DNA from: Gammaproteobacteria bacterium
GTDB lineage: Bacteria; Pseudomonadota; Gammaproteobacteria; Pseudomonadales; Azotimanducaceae
DNA length: 7,336 bases
NCBI GenBank assembly: GCA_002725095.1
Contig: PBQQ01000005.1
Coordinates: 6,217-13,552 of the forward strand
Reading direction: 5' to 3'
Under the pieces are notes generated by a model. It was not told the DNA's origin, did no database searches, and saw nothing but the letters and a program-made list of their open reading frames with translations. Each line of letters opens with the position of its first letter. The first letter of the stretch is position 1. Position numbers and translations under genes: made by a program. Shown in pieces: positions 1 to 5,998 of the stretch.

Positions 1-861
1 GCGCCTTTGCTTGGGCTGCCCACCATGCTGTTGGTGCAAATGTTGGCGTTGCTTGGGCTGACCTATATTGTGCGAGCATTGCGCCTTTACAGTTATTTCC
101 TCGGTGACCTTCGGCGTCGGTTTGGTCTGACATTAGCGATCATGCTGACCCACAACTTATTTAACCATTTGTTGCCAGCGCGCTTAGGCGAAGCGAGTTT
201 GCCGCTCTTGCTGAACAGGCATTTAAAGGTCGATTTGCTTCGGGGCACCAGCGCACTGTTGTGGTTCCGGTTTTTAGATCTCCACACACTGTTGAGTTTC
301 GCCCTGCTTGCGGCAGTTTTTTCTCCCGGTAGTCTGCCGCTAATCGACTTCGCGGACTTGCGCGACGGCTCATTTGGGTCCGTGCTCTTATTTTTAGTCG
401 GCGTGTTCCTGTTAATGCCGCTGGGGATCTTTTTATTGATGCGTCACTTTACATATCCGCCAGCGGAACCACTCTTCGGCTGGCAGAGCGTGCTTTTTAG
501 AGTGCTGAGTGGGCTTCCGGAGCGCTCTACTGATTTTTGGCTGAGTTGGATTTGGACTGGGCTGAATTGGTTGATCAAACTGTTGACTCTGGCCTGGTTG
601 CTGGGGAATTTACTGTCGATTTCATGGCCTGCTGCATTGCTCGGTGTCAGCGGCGGCGAATTGACAGCGGTGCTACCGGTGCATGCGCCGGGAGGCTTTG
701 GTACCTATGCTGGCGGTATTGTGGCCGCCCTGACGCCGCTAAATATTGATCTGGATGCATCTCTGATTGCTGCGGCGAACACTCATCTGGTGTTGTTTGC
801 TGCTGCTCTGGTCAGCGGACTCACCGGTTGGTTGTTGTTACAACAAGATTACAAAAAGTAG
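1..861 (+). CDS. Flippase-like integral membrane protein (LPG-synthase-TM / UPF0104, YbhN-like), 5' end outside window
   Basis: The frame is open to the left edge, so the true start lies upstream; the TTG at position 7 is only the first possible start visible. The 286 visible residues are very hydrophobic, with several membrane spans (roughly residues 5-22, 80-100, 118-142, 172-200 and 250-277). Two family signatures are visible: PARLGEA near residue 59, matching the R-x-G-E loop of the family, and VHAPGGFGTY near residue 228, matching the second conserved Gly-rich loop. Family members have about 300-340 residues, so only a few tens are missing. The family includes the membrane half of MprF and stand-alone proteins thought to move or present lipid-linked substrates. 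No soluble lysyl-transferase domain follows, so lysyl-PG synthesis is not implied. Glycosyltransferase genes nearby make a role in envelope lipid or glycan handling plausible, but the substrate is unknown. Confidence 0.8.
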   Translation, partial: APLLGLPTMLLVQMLALLGLTYIVRALRLYSYFLGDLRRRFGLTLAIMLTHNLFNHLLPARLGEASLPLLLNRHLKVDLLRGTSALLWFRFLDLHTLLSFALLAAVFSPGSLPLIDFADLRDGSFGSVLLFLVGVFLLMPLGIFLLMRHFTYPPAEPLFGWQSVLFRVLSGLPERSTDFWLSWIWTGLNWLIKLLTLAWLLGNLLSISWPAALLGVSGGELTAVLPVHAPGGFGTYAGGIVAALTPLNIDLDASLIAAANTHLVLFAAALVSGLTGWLLLQQDYKK

Positions 862-938
862 ACCCCTCATCGGAAATATCGTGGCTTTTATCGTTCCGCG
901 ATCGTCGGACCGTGCAAACACGCATAATGTGTGGGTAG

Positions 939-1028
939 ATTCGTCCGGAAGCGATACGGTTGTCTGTGGGTATCGAGCACATTGACGACATTATTGAAGA
1001 CCTACACCAAACCTTGACGGTGACTTAA
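939..1028 (+). pseudogene. metY: C-terminal remnant of O-acetylhomoserine sulfhydrylase (Cys/Met PLP enzyme family)
   Basis: Read from 939 this frame gives a short peptide containing PEAIRLSVGIEHIDDI, then EDL and a TAA stop at 1026-1028. That string is the characteristic C-terminal end of MetY-type Cys/Met metabolism PLP enzymes, normally about 420-430 residues long. Nothing else of the enzyme is intact. The frame has a TAG at 936-938 immediately before, and the expected preceding segment (IGN...HPASTTH-like) can only be guessed in another frame from about 868 to 928, as IGN, a run of hydrophobics, then NTHN. A frameshift and an internal deletion would therefore be needed. The Lys that binds PLP and the whole large domain are absent, and the flippase-like gene ends only 77 bp upstream. 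It is best read as a relic left by a deletion or insertion at an old metY locus. The family assignment of the last 28 residues is strong; the upstream extension is tentative. Confidence 0.75.
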
Positions 1029-1044
1029 TTGCTGCGATTCTTAG

Positions 1045-1677
1045 CTAAACGAAGGTGATCCAGTTAAGCATTAGGCGGGAAAAGTTGGCTAACTCGGTTA
1101 ACAATGGGAGGCCGGCCAGACTCAGTAATAGCAGCGCCAAAAAAACACCGGTGCCATAGCGGGCGTTGGCACGGCGGTAGGGTGCTGCCCAACGCTCAGG
1201 CAATAGGTGAGGCAAGATGTAATGTCCGTCTAACGGTCCCAGCGGAATCAGGTTGAATAACATCAATAAAAGATTGATCTGCGCGAGTAGGGTAAAAAAA
1301 ATCAGTGCCCCGTCATTTTGCCAGCCGTGTTGCCAAAGCCAGGCGTAGACGTTCCATGTAACAAGAGCGAGCAGCAGGTTCATGCCCGGGCCTGCTAGCG
1401 CCACCCATAGATCGGCTGTGGCTAGGCGATAGTTGCGTGGATCGGTTGGAACAGGCTTGGCATAACCGATGCCTATCGTAGCCACCATAGCTAAGCCGAT
1501 TGGATCGATATGCGACAAGGGATTCAACGTCAACCGACCGGCGCGCTCGGCGGTATCGTCGCCGAACCACTTGGCGACGATGGCATGGCCGTATTCGTGG
1601 ACACTCAAGGACAGGATCAAGGCCACTAACAGCAGCAGAAATAGGGCGAACTGGCCCTGCATGAGTAATGACAGCAT
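1045..1677 (-). CDS. Site-2 protease family (M50) zinc metalloprotease, 210 aa
   Basis: This is an intramembrane zinc peptidase of the short bacterial M50 type without a PDZ domain. The catalytic HExxH is SVHEYGHA in the first membrane span (H27, E28, H31 from the chosen start), followed by the usual GRLTLNPLSHIDPIG segment. A central AGPGMN motif is present, as is the second zinc-site motif NLIPLGPLDGHYIL, with Asp150 the likely third ligand. Four or so hydrophobic spans are visible. The start was set at the ATG at 1677 (MLSLLMQGQF), which leads directly into span 1 and has a weak GGA 8-12 bases upstream. An ORF extension to 1749 would add 24 hydrophilic residues and run over the promoter and start of the divergent gene, so it is unlikely. 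The substrate is unknown. The gene is transcribed away from the ELM1-like pair and is probably a housekeeping neighbour. Confidence 0.9.
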   Translation of the reverse strand: MLSLLMQGQFALFLLLLVALILSLSVHEYGHAIVAKWFGDDTAERAGRLTLNPLSHIDPIGLAMVATIGIGYAKPVPTDPRNYRLATADLWVALAGPGMNLLLALVTWNVYAWLWQHGWQNDGALIFFTLLAQINLLLMLFNLIPLGPLDGHYILPHLLPERWAAPYRRANARYGTGVFLALLLLSLAGLPLLTELANFSRLMLNWITFV

Positions 1678-1710
1678 CGTTTTTAATCCGGTATGTGCCA
1701 CGCGCAGGCA

Positions 1711-1739
1711 TTGGCTAGCCGCGAAGCGCGCACTATGAT
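1711..1739 (+). promoter_or_regulatory. Putative sigma70 promoter for the ELM1-like gene pair
   Basis: TTGGCT (1711-1716) and TATGAT (1734-1739) are separated by 17 bp, the optimal sigma70 spacing, with a good -10 and a moderate -35 match. The start site expected about 7 bases after the -10 is near 1746, only about three bases before the ATG at 1749. It lies between the two divergent genes, in the right place and direction for the ELM1-like operon. The match is by eye only. Confidence 0.4.
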
Positions 1740-1748
1740 GGCAGCCCA

Positions 1749-2705
1749 ATGTCGCACTGCAAGCGTAAAGGGCTTACCATCAAACATACATTAAAAGTTT
1801 GGCGATTTCTTGACGGCAAACCCGGTCATGAAAAACAAACTCAAGGTTTAGTGCAAGGGCTTCGGGAACTGGCTGAGGTCAGTGTGCACGACGTGCATTG
1901 GCCCGCTGATGCAAAATCGTTAAATGCCGATTGGCAACTGCGCGCCGCTGCACCTGATCTGATTATTGGCGCGGGCCATCACCTGCATAAACCGATGTTG
2001 CGCACGCGTTGGCATTTAGGTGGTCGCTGTGTTGTGTTGATGAGGCCTTCATTGCCAACGCTGTTATTTGATTTAGCCTTAGTGCCGGAACATGACCGCG
2101 TGTGGTTGCCGCGTAACGTCGAGCCTACGCTAGGTATGCTTTCGCCCTCTGAAGTCAGCGAAGCCGATCCAGAGCGGGGCGTGTTGCTGTTGGGTGGCCT
2201 AAGTAAACACTTTCATTGGTCGAACGAAGATGTTGCGCGGCAGGTGCAACAGATTGTTCAAGAGGCCTCGCAGGTGCACTGGAAGGTTGTTGACTCGCGG
2301 CGCACCCCGGATAACCAGCGCCAGTATTTAAATCTGCCAGAAAACGCGAGATATGTGCATTGGCGCGACACTCAGCCTTCTTGGTTAACGCACCAGTTGA
2401 GCCGCAGCAGCGCGACATGGGTGACGCCAGATAGCGCGTCCATGGTGTACGAGGCGCTGTCGTTTGCGGGCCGAGTAGGAGTGATCGACCTGCGACCGAA
2501 GCGCCCTAGTAATAAATTGGCGCATGGTGTTCGGCGTTTGCAAGCGTTGGGTTATGTGGGCTCGTCAACCAGTGGTCCGTTACCCCTCCAGGACCTCAAT
2601 ACAGTTGCCCTTGCTGAGCATAAGCGTTGTGCCAAACTGATTATGCAACGCTGGTTTTCAGCATTTCTTGACCATGATGCGCCCAGTGTCGAATCTGGGA
2701 GGTAG
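1749..2705 (+). CDS. ELM1-like protein (mitochondrial-fission-ELM1 family, COG3660), first copy, 318 aa
   Basis: This belongs to the bacterial ELM1 family (PF06258), named after a plant mitochondrial fission factor but related to GT-B glycosyltransferases and common in proteobacterial envelope-glycan neighbourhoods; the bacterial biochemistry is not settled. Signatures in order: LDGKPGHEKQTQGL (residues 21-34), IIGAGHH (72-78), FDLALVPEHD (107-116, the typical central motif), LLLGGLSKHF (146-155), DSRRTPD (182-188) and TPDSASMVYEA (226-236). The last resembles the acidic nucleotide-sugar-binding loop of GT-B enzymes. No signal peptide or membrane span is seen, so it is probably cytoplasmic. 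ATG 1749 is the only usable start before the conserved core, which begins at residue 16. No Shine-Dalgarno precedes it, consistent with a near-leaderless mRNA from the promoter at 1711-1739. It is first in an operon with the paralogue at 2712. Role inferred: surface-glycan synthesis. Confidence 0.85.
   Translation: MSHCKRKGLTIKHTLKVWRFLDGKPGHEKQTQGLVQGLRELAEVSVHDVHWPADAKSLNADWQLRAAAPDLIIGAGHHLHKPMLRTRWHLGGRCVVLMRPSLPTLLFDLALVPEHDRVWLPRNVEPTLGMLSPSEVSEADPERGVLLLGGLSKHFHWSNEDVARQVQQIVQEASQVHWKVVDSRRTPDNQRQYLNLPENARYVHWRDTQPSWLTHQLSRSSATWVTPDSASMVYEALSFAGRVGVIDLRPKRPSNKLAHGVRRLQALGYVGSSTSGPLPLQDLNTVALAEHKRCAKLIMQRWFSAFLDHDAPSVESGR
2697..2702 (+). promoter_or_regulatory. Ribosome binding site of the second ELM1-like gene
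   Basis: GGGAGG lies over the last codons of the upstream gene, 9 bases before the ATG at 2712. It is a strong Shine-Dalgarno that fixes this start and suggests coupled translation with the gene that ends at 2705. The contrast with the first gene, which has none, is notable. Confidence 0.75.
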
Positions 2706-2711
2706 TACTGC

Positions 2712-3770
2712 ATGGTAGCGCCATTGCGTGTTTGGTTGCTCAGCGACGGCGTGCCTGGGCATGTCAATCAGGCGCGAGGCCTAGTGAGGCGCATTGCTGC
2801 AGTGCAGGCGGTGGACTGCGAAGAGCATGGTGTGCCTATGCGTTTGCAACTCCTTCGACCATTCTTACGGTTTGCTCAAAATCGGCGTCGTCCCTGGGCC
2901 CATCGTCTTGCGCGCTATATCTATAAAGCGTGGCCAGAGGTCGAAGACCCCCCTGGGTTAATCGTTTCTGCCGGTGGTAATACGTCTTTTATCAATGCGC
3001 TACTGGCCCAACAGGTAGGTTGCGGAAATTTCTTTATGGGTTCTTTGCGCGGTCTGGACGCCGATTTATTCACAGCTGTATTCAGCTTGCAGCCGCTTTT
3101 CGGAGCGGGCGGAGTTGCACTAGAAAACAATGTCGTGTTGCCAATCTTACCGTCGAATAACGAGCCCGATGAAGGTCGTGTAGAGGCTCAAGTGGTGCGC
3201 CGTAGATACCCTGATCATGTCCTTTGCGCCGTGCTGCTTGGGGGGGATGGCTCGGGGTACCGCTACACAGTCGAAGACTGGCGGCAGTTGGCAGAGGCTA
3301 TGAATTCCCTCAGCCAGCAGCACGAGGTGGTTTGGCTGCTAACCACTTCCCGCCGAACGGGTAAACGTGGCGAACGTACTTTGCAACGTTTGTTGAGCCC
3401 CCAAACGCTTGCTGAGGTTGTTTGGTTTGGCGAAAATCCAAGTAATCGCAACTCGGTGTTCTTGCAGGCAGCGGATTTTGTGTTGTGCAGCGAGGATAGC
3501 ATGTCGATGTTGCACGAGGCATTGGCTGCGAATGCTAAGGTCGTAACCGTCAGCCCGCGTCATGCCAGACCACCCACCCGGTACGCTGATAAAATTATTA
3601 AGCTCTATCAGGACGGTTATGTACAACGTTGTTCGATCTCTGCCTTAGGTGCGCTGCAGGTGACGACCCTGCGCAATAATGCCCAATCGGAGCAGCAGCG
3701 AGATTGGCGGCTGGCCATTGAGCGCGCGATTGCGCCGTTGCTGGAGAAAATTCAACCTACAGAGGACTGA
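2712..3770 (+). CDS. ELM1-like protein, second diverged copy, 352 aa
   Basis: This is a paralogue of the preceding gene, with the same motif order. LLSDGVPGHVNQARGL (residues 9-24) corresponds to LDGKPGHEKQTQGL; VSAGGNTS (85-92) to the GAGHH block; LLGGDGSGY (175-183) to LLLGG; TTSRRTG (211-217) to DSRRTPD; and CSEDSMSMLHEA (259-270) to TPDSASMVYEA. The PEHD central motif of the first copy is missing: the region reads FSLQPLFG followed by LPILPSN. A longer basic stretch (LRFAQNRRRPWAHR, around 52-65) is inserted near the N-terminus. No signal peptide or membrane span is seen, so it is likely cytoplasmic. The start is fixed by the strong ribosome site at 2697-2702. The 6 bp gap to the first copy indicates co-transcription, so the two may work in sequence or as a heteromer. 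A sugar-transferase role is an inference from fold relationship and neighbours; donor and acceptor cannot be read from sequence. Confidence 0.8.
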   Translation: MVAPLRVWLLSDGVPGHVNQARGLVRRIAAVQAVDCEEHGVPMRLQLLRPFLRFAQNRRRPWAHRLARYIYKAWPEVEDPPGLIVSAGGNTSFINALLAQQVGCGNFFMGSLRGLDADLFTAVFSLQPLFGAGGVALENNVVLPILPSNNEPDEGRVEAQVVRRRYPDHVLCAVLLGGDGSGYRYTVEDWRQLAEAMNSLSQQHEVVWLLTTSRRTGKRGERTLQRLLSPQTLAEVVWFGENPSNRNSVFLQAADFVLCSEDSMSMLHEALAANAKVVTVSPRHARPPTRYADKIIKLYQDGYVQRCSISALGALQVTTLRNNAQSEQQRDWRLAIERAIAPLLEKIQPTED

Positions 3771-3779
3771 GGTTTCGGG

Positions 3780-3812
3780 TGACGCACAGCCGAATTTAGA
3801 CTTGGTGCGTTA
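3780..3812. terminator. Inverted repeat between convergent genes, possible weak bidirectional terminator
   Basis: TGACGCAC (3780-3787) can pair with GTGCGTTA (3805-3812), with one G-U pair, around a 17-base loop. It spans the 39 bp gap between the ends of two convergent genes and includes the stop codon of the minus-strand gene. There is no clear T tract on either side, so efficient intrinsic termination is doubtful. Confidence 0.25.
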
Positions 3813-4916
3813 ATGTTTGCTCGCGAGCAAGCGCTCATAGACCTTTAGTGTTTGTTGTTGCATGCGTTCCAGAACGAAGGTATTGGTCAGCGGTTGATCG
3901 GAGTCGTCGGCGAGCAGGTGTTCTGTTCTGGTGATCAGTTCGGCTTCGTTTGCGTTGGCGACTAAACCCTGTGGAAACAGTTCGCCCACACTCTCAGCTG
4001 CGCCGCCATAATCCCAAGCGACGACGCGCTTGCCCAAACTAAGCGCCTCTATCATGGTGCGACCAAATGGTTCGGGCTGAGTGGACAGATTATAAATGAT
4101 ATTGCATTGGCTCATGATCTCGCGCATGTCTTGGCGTTGCCCTAAAAACGTGACCCGATCCTGAATGCCCAGCTGCGCGCAGTGCTCAAACAGTTGTTGC
4201 AGAAACCGTTGTTGTTTTTTCTCGGCGCCGCCGATCACCAGACCATGTACTTGCGCGTCTTGTTTGAGCCCGTCAATCAGGCGCAGAAAACTCTCGTGGC
4301 CTTTCCAGCGGCTGATGCGCCCGGGTAAAGCCAGCAGTTTGCGTCCAATTAATTGCGGATGTTGTTGTCGCCATTCAGTGAGCCATTCAGTAGTGGGTTG
4401 ATAACCTCTTGGAAACGCCGTTGGGTCGACTCCGCGATGGATCAATTGAATGCGCTCCGCAGGCACATGAGGATAATTTTCAACGATATAGTCGCGAACG
4501 TTCTCGGAGATGGCGATGACCTGTTCGCCTTTGGTCATAACCGCGCTGTAGCGGTTTACCGAATAACGGCCGTGTACCGTGGTGATCAGTCGAGGCCGCG
4601 CCTGCGCCGGCATTTTCTTCCAAGCCAGGTAGATCAACCAGGCAGGCAGTCTCGAGCGCACGTGCACTAAATCGTAGTTTGTCAGCAAAGCGCGCAGGGG
4701 CCGTACCAATTTTAAACTGATCAGCGATTTTCGATGCACGGGTAGCGTTATATGTTCACTGCCTTCTGCGACCAGTTGTGTAACCATAGGCCCGCCATTG
4801 GACATTACGGTAGATTGATAACCCGCGGCGACGAGCGCGCGACCAATCTCTAGTGTGCCGCGCTCGACCCCACCCATATTCAGCGCGGGCAGCACCTGCA
4901 ATATTGATGGTTTCAA
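3810..4916 (-). CDS. Glycosyltransferase family 4 (GT-B, retaining), LPS-core type, 368 aa
   Basis: Transfers a sugar from a nucleotide-sugar donor to a growing glycan on the cytoplasmic face of the inner membrane; the exact sugar is not readable. The N-terminal acceptor half opens with VLPALNMGGVERGTLEIGRAL (starting at residue 8), whose GGVE is the usual GT4 glycine loop. VHVRSRLPAWLIYLAW (85-100) and TTVHGRYSVNRYS (112-124) follow, then IHRGVDPTAF (159-168). The donor half has LPGRISRWKGHESFL (R200 and K205) and the E-x7-E motif EPFGRTMIE (E282, E290). Length is normal for GT4. The start is a TTG at 4914-4916, supported by TGAGGA seven bases upstream; the next in-frame ATG falls inside the glycine loop and would truncate the domain. 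It is head to head with the GT4 gene at 4967 and tail to tail with the ELM1-like pair. A WaaG-like core transferase is plausible but not proven. Confidence 0.9.
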   Translation of the reverse strand: MKPSILQVLPALNMGGVERGTLEIGRALVAAGYQSTVMSNGGPMVTQLVAEGSEHITLPVHRKSLISLKLVRPLRALLTNYDLVHVRSRLPAWLIYLAWKKMPAQARPRLITTVHGRYSVNRYSAVMTKGEQVIAISENVRDYIVENYPHVPAERIQLIHRGVDPTAFPRGYQPTTEWLTEWRQQHPQLIGRKLLALPGRISRWKGHESFLRLIDGLKQDAQVHGLVIGGAEKKQQRFLQQLFEHCAQLGIQDRVTFLGQRQDMREIMSQCNIIYNLSTQPEPFGRTMIEALSLGKRVVAWDYGGAAESVGELFPQGLVANANEAELITRTEHLLADDSDQPLTNTFVLERMQQQTLKVYERLLASKH

Positions 4917-4923
4917 TGGCGTG

Positions 4924-4929
4924 TCCTCA
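4924..4929 (-). promoter_or_regulatory. Ribosome binding site supporting a TTG start
   Basis: On the minus strand TGAGGA lies seven bases before the TTG codon at 4916-4914. This supports a TTG start for the family 4 glycosyltransferase whose N-terminal glycine loop begins just downstream. Confidence 0.6.
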
Positions 4930-4952
4930 TGGGCAGCAAGGGTACATGGATT

Positions 4953-4958
4953 GAGGAG
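4953..4958 (+). promoter_or_regulatory. Ribosome binding site deciding the start of the second GT4 gene
   Basis: GAGGAG sits eight bases before the ATG at 4967. The alternative in-frame GTG at 4958 overlaps this site, so the ATG is the better start and the protein begins MRVAQIMAGQ. Confidence 0.75.
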
Positions 4959-4966
4959 TGGCGGAC

Positions 4967-5998
4967 ATGCGCGTAGCGCAAATTATGGCGGGTCAAGAGA
5001 TTGGTGGCGCTGAGCTGTTTTATGCGCGTCTGACCTCTGCGTTAGCCCACGATACCGACCTAAGCCAGATTGCCTTGCTGCGGCCGCATGCGCGTTGGCT
5101 GGATATGCTGGGGGCGGCAGGTGTGCCGATCCATACCTATAGGTTTGGTGGCCGCCTAGATGTTCAAACCAAACGCAGACTGCGGAGTCAGTTGGAGGCA
5201 TTTGGCGCGGACGTGGCACTAAACTGGATGAGTCGTGCCGCGCGTTTTTGCCCCAGTGGTGGCTGGACCAATGCGGCCAGACTCGGCGGCTATTATTCGC
5301 TGAAGTATTACCAAAACTGTCAGGCTTTCGTCGGCAACACTCAGGGCATTTGTGCTTACCTGCGCAAACAAGGTGTGCCCGATGAGCGGGTGCACTACAT
5401 TCCAAACTTTATCGACGAGCAGCCGCTGTCGCCCGATGACGCAACGCAGTTCCCGACCGCGAAGCGCGATGATCAGGCCGTTTTGTTGGCGGCGGGTCGT
5501 CTGCACAAGAATAAGGGTTTTGATGTGTTGATTGAAGCCTTAGCGTTAGTGCCGTCGGCAACGCTATGGCTGGCTGGCGAAGGCCCAGAGCAGGTTAACC
5601 TCTCTTTGTTGGCCGAGCGTTTGGGGGTGCTTGACCGCTTGGAATTTTTGGCTTGGCAGGACGATTTGCGGCCTTATCTACGCCGCGCCGACGTATTCGT
5701 CTGTTCTTCGCGGATCGAACCTCTGGGCAACGTGGTTTTGGAAGCATGGCGCCATGGCTGTCCTTTGGTGGCGGCGCGTGCCGCAGGACCGACTGAATTG
5801 ATCACCGATGGGGTGAACGGCTCGCTGTGTGACCTAGAAGACGCGGTTGGGATGGCTCAGGCGATAATGGCTCTGCTGAACAGTTCATCCCAGCGTCAGC
5901 ATTATGCGGCGGCTGGGCAGGACGCATACGCAGCGGGTTTTAGTCGCATGCAGGTGGTCGCCCGGTATCTGCAATTCTTTGACGAGATCAGGCCCTAA
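4967..5998 (+). CDS. Glycosyltransferase family 4 (GT-B, retaining), 343 aa
   Basis: A second GT4-type sugar transferase, not closely similar to the one at 3810. The N-terminus is IMAGQEIGGAELFYARL (residues 6-22), with the glycine loop GGAE. A short acceptor domain contains NWMSRAARFCP (86-96), GGYYSLKYY (107-115) and the inter-domain IPNFID (145-150). The donor domain has LLAAGRLHKNKGFDVLIEAL (R178, K183), WLAGEGPE (201-208) and the E-x7-E motif EPLGNVVLE (E251, E259), then GPTELITDGVNG (274-285). The AGR..KNKG and GEGP strings are classic for the family. No signal peptide is seen, so it acts in the cytoplasm or at the inner membrane. It ends in a TAA whose last bases overlap the 3' end of the opposing gene by 11 bp. 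Its substrate is unknown; the locus suggests LPS core or a similar surface glycan. Confidence 0.9.
   Translation: MRVAQIMAGQEIGGAELFYARLTSALAHDTDLSQIALLRPHARWLDMLGAAGVPIHTYRFGGRLDVQTKRRLRSQLEAFGADVALNWMSRAARFCPSGGWTNAARLGGYYSLKYYQNCQAFVGNTQGICAYLRKQGVPDERVHYIPNFIDEQPLSPDDATQFPTAKRDDQAVLLAAGRLHKNKGFDVLIEALALVPSATLWLAGEGPEQVNLSLLAERLGVLDRLEFLAWQDDLRPYLRRADVFVCSSRIEPLGNVVLEAWRHGCPLVAARAAGPTELITDGVNGSLCDLEDAVGMAQAIMALLNSSSQRQHYAAAGQDAYAAGFSRMQVVARYLQFFDEIRP

Noticed and set aside
767..985. 72-codon plus-strand open frame bridging the end of the membrane protein gene and the metY relic
   Set aside because: Its first part is out of frame within the membrane protein gene. Only its NTHN stretch may be a frameshifted piece of the metY relic, so it is not an independent gene.
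1313..1711. 132-codon minus-strand open frame over the M50 gene
   Set aside because: It is in a different frame of the same strand as the protease, has an Arg- and Ser-rich composition with no recognisable motif, and the protease frame has all its catalytic motifs.
1718..1731. CGCG-AAG-CGCG palindrome between the divergent M50 and ELM1-like genes
   Set aside because: The four-base arms are too short to call an operator in this CG-containing spacer.
1045..1749. Longer form of the M50 protease starting at 1749
   Set aside because: It would add 24 hydrophilic residues not expected in the family and would overlap the start and promoter of the divergent gene.
4983..5405. 140-codon minus-strand open frame opposite the plus-strand GT4 gene
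   Set aside because: Composition is low-complexity His/Pro/Ala-like with no motif, and the opposite frame encodes a clear GT4 N-terminal half.
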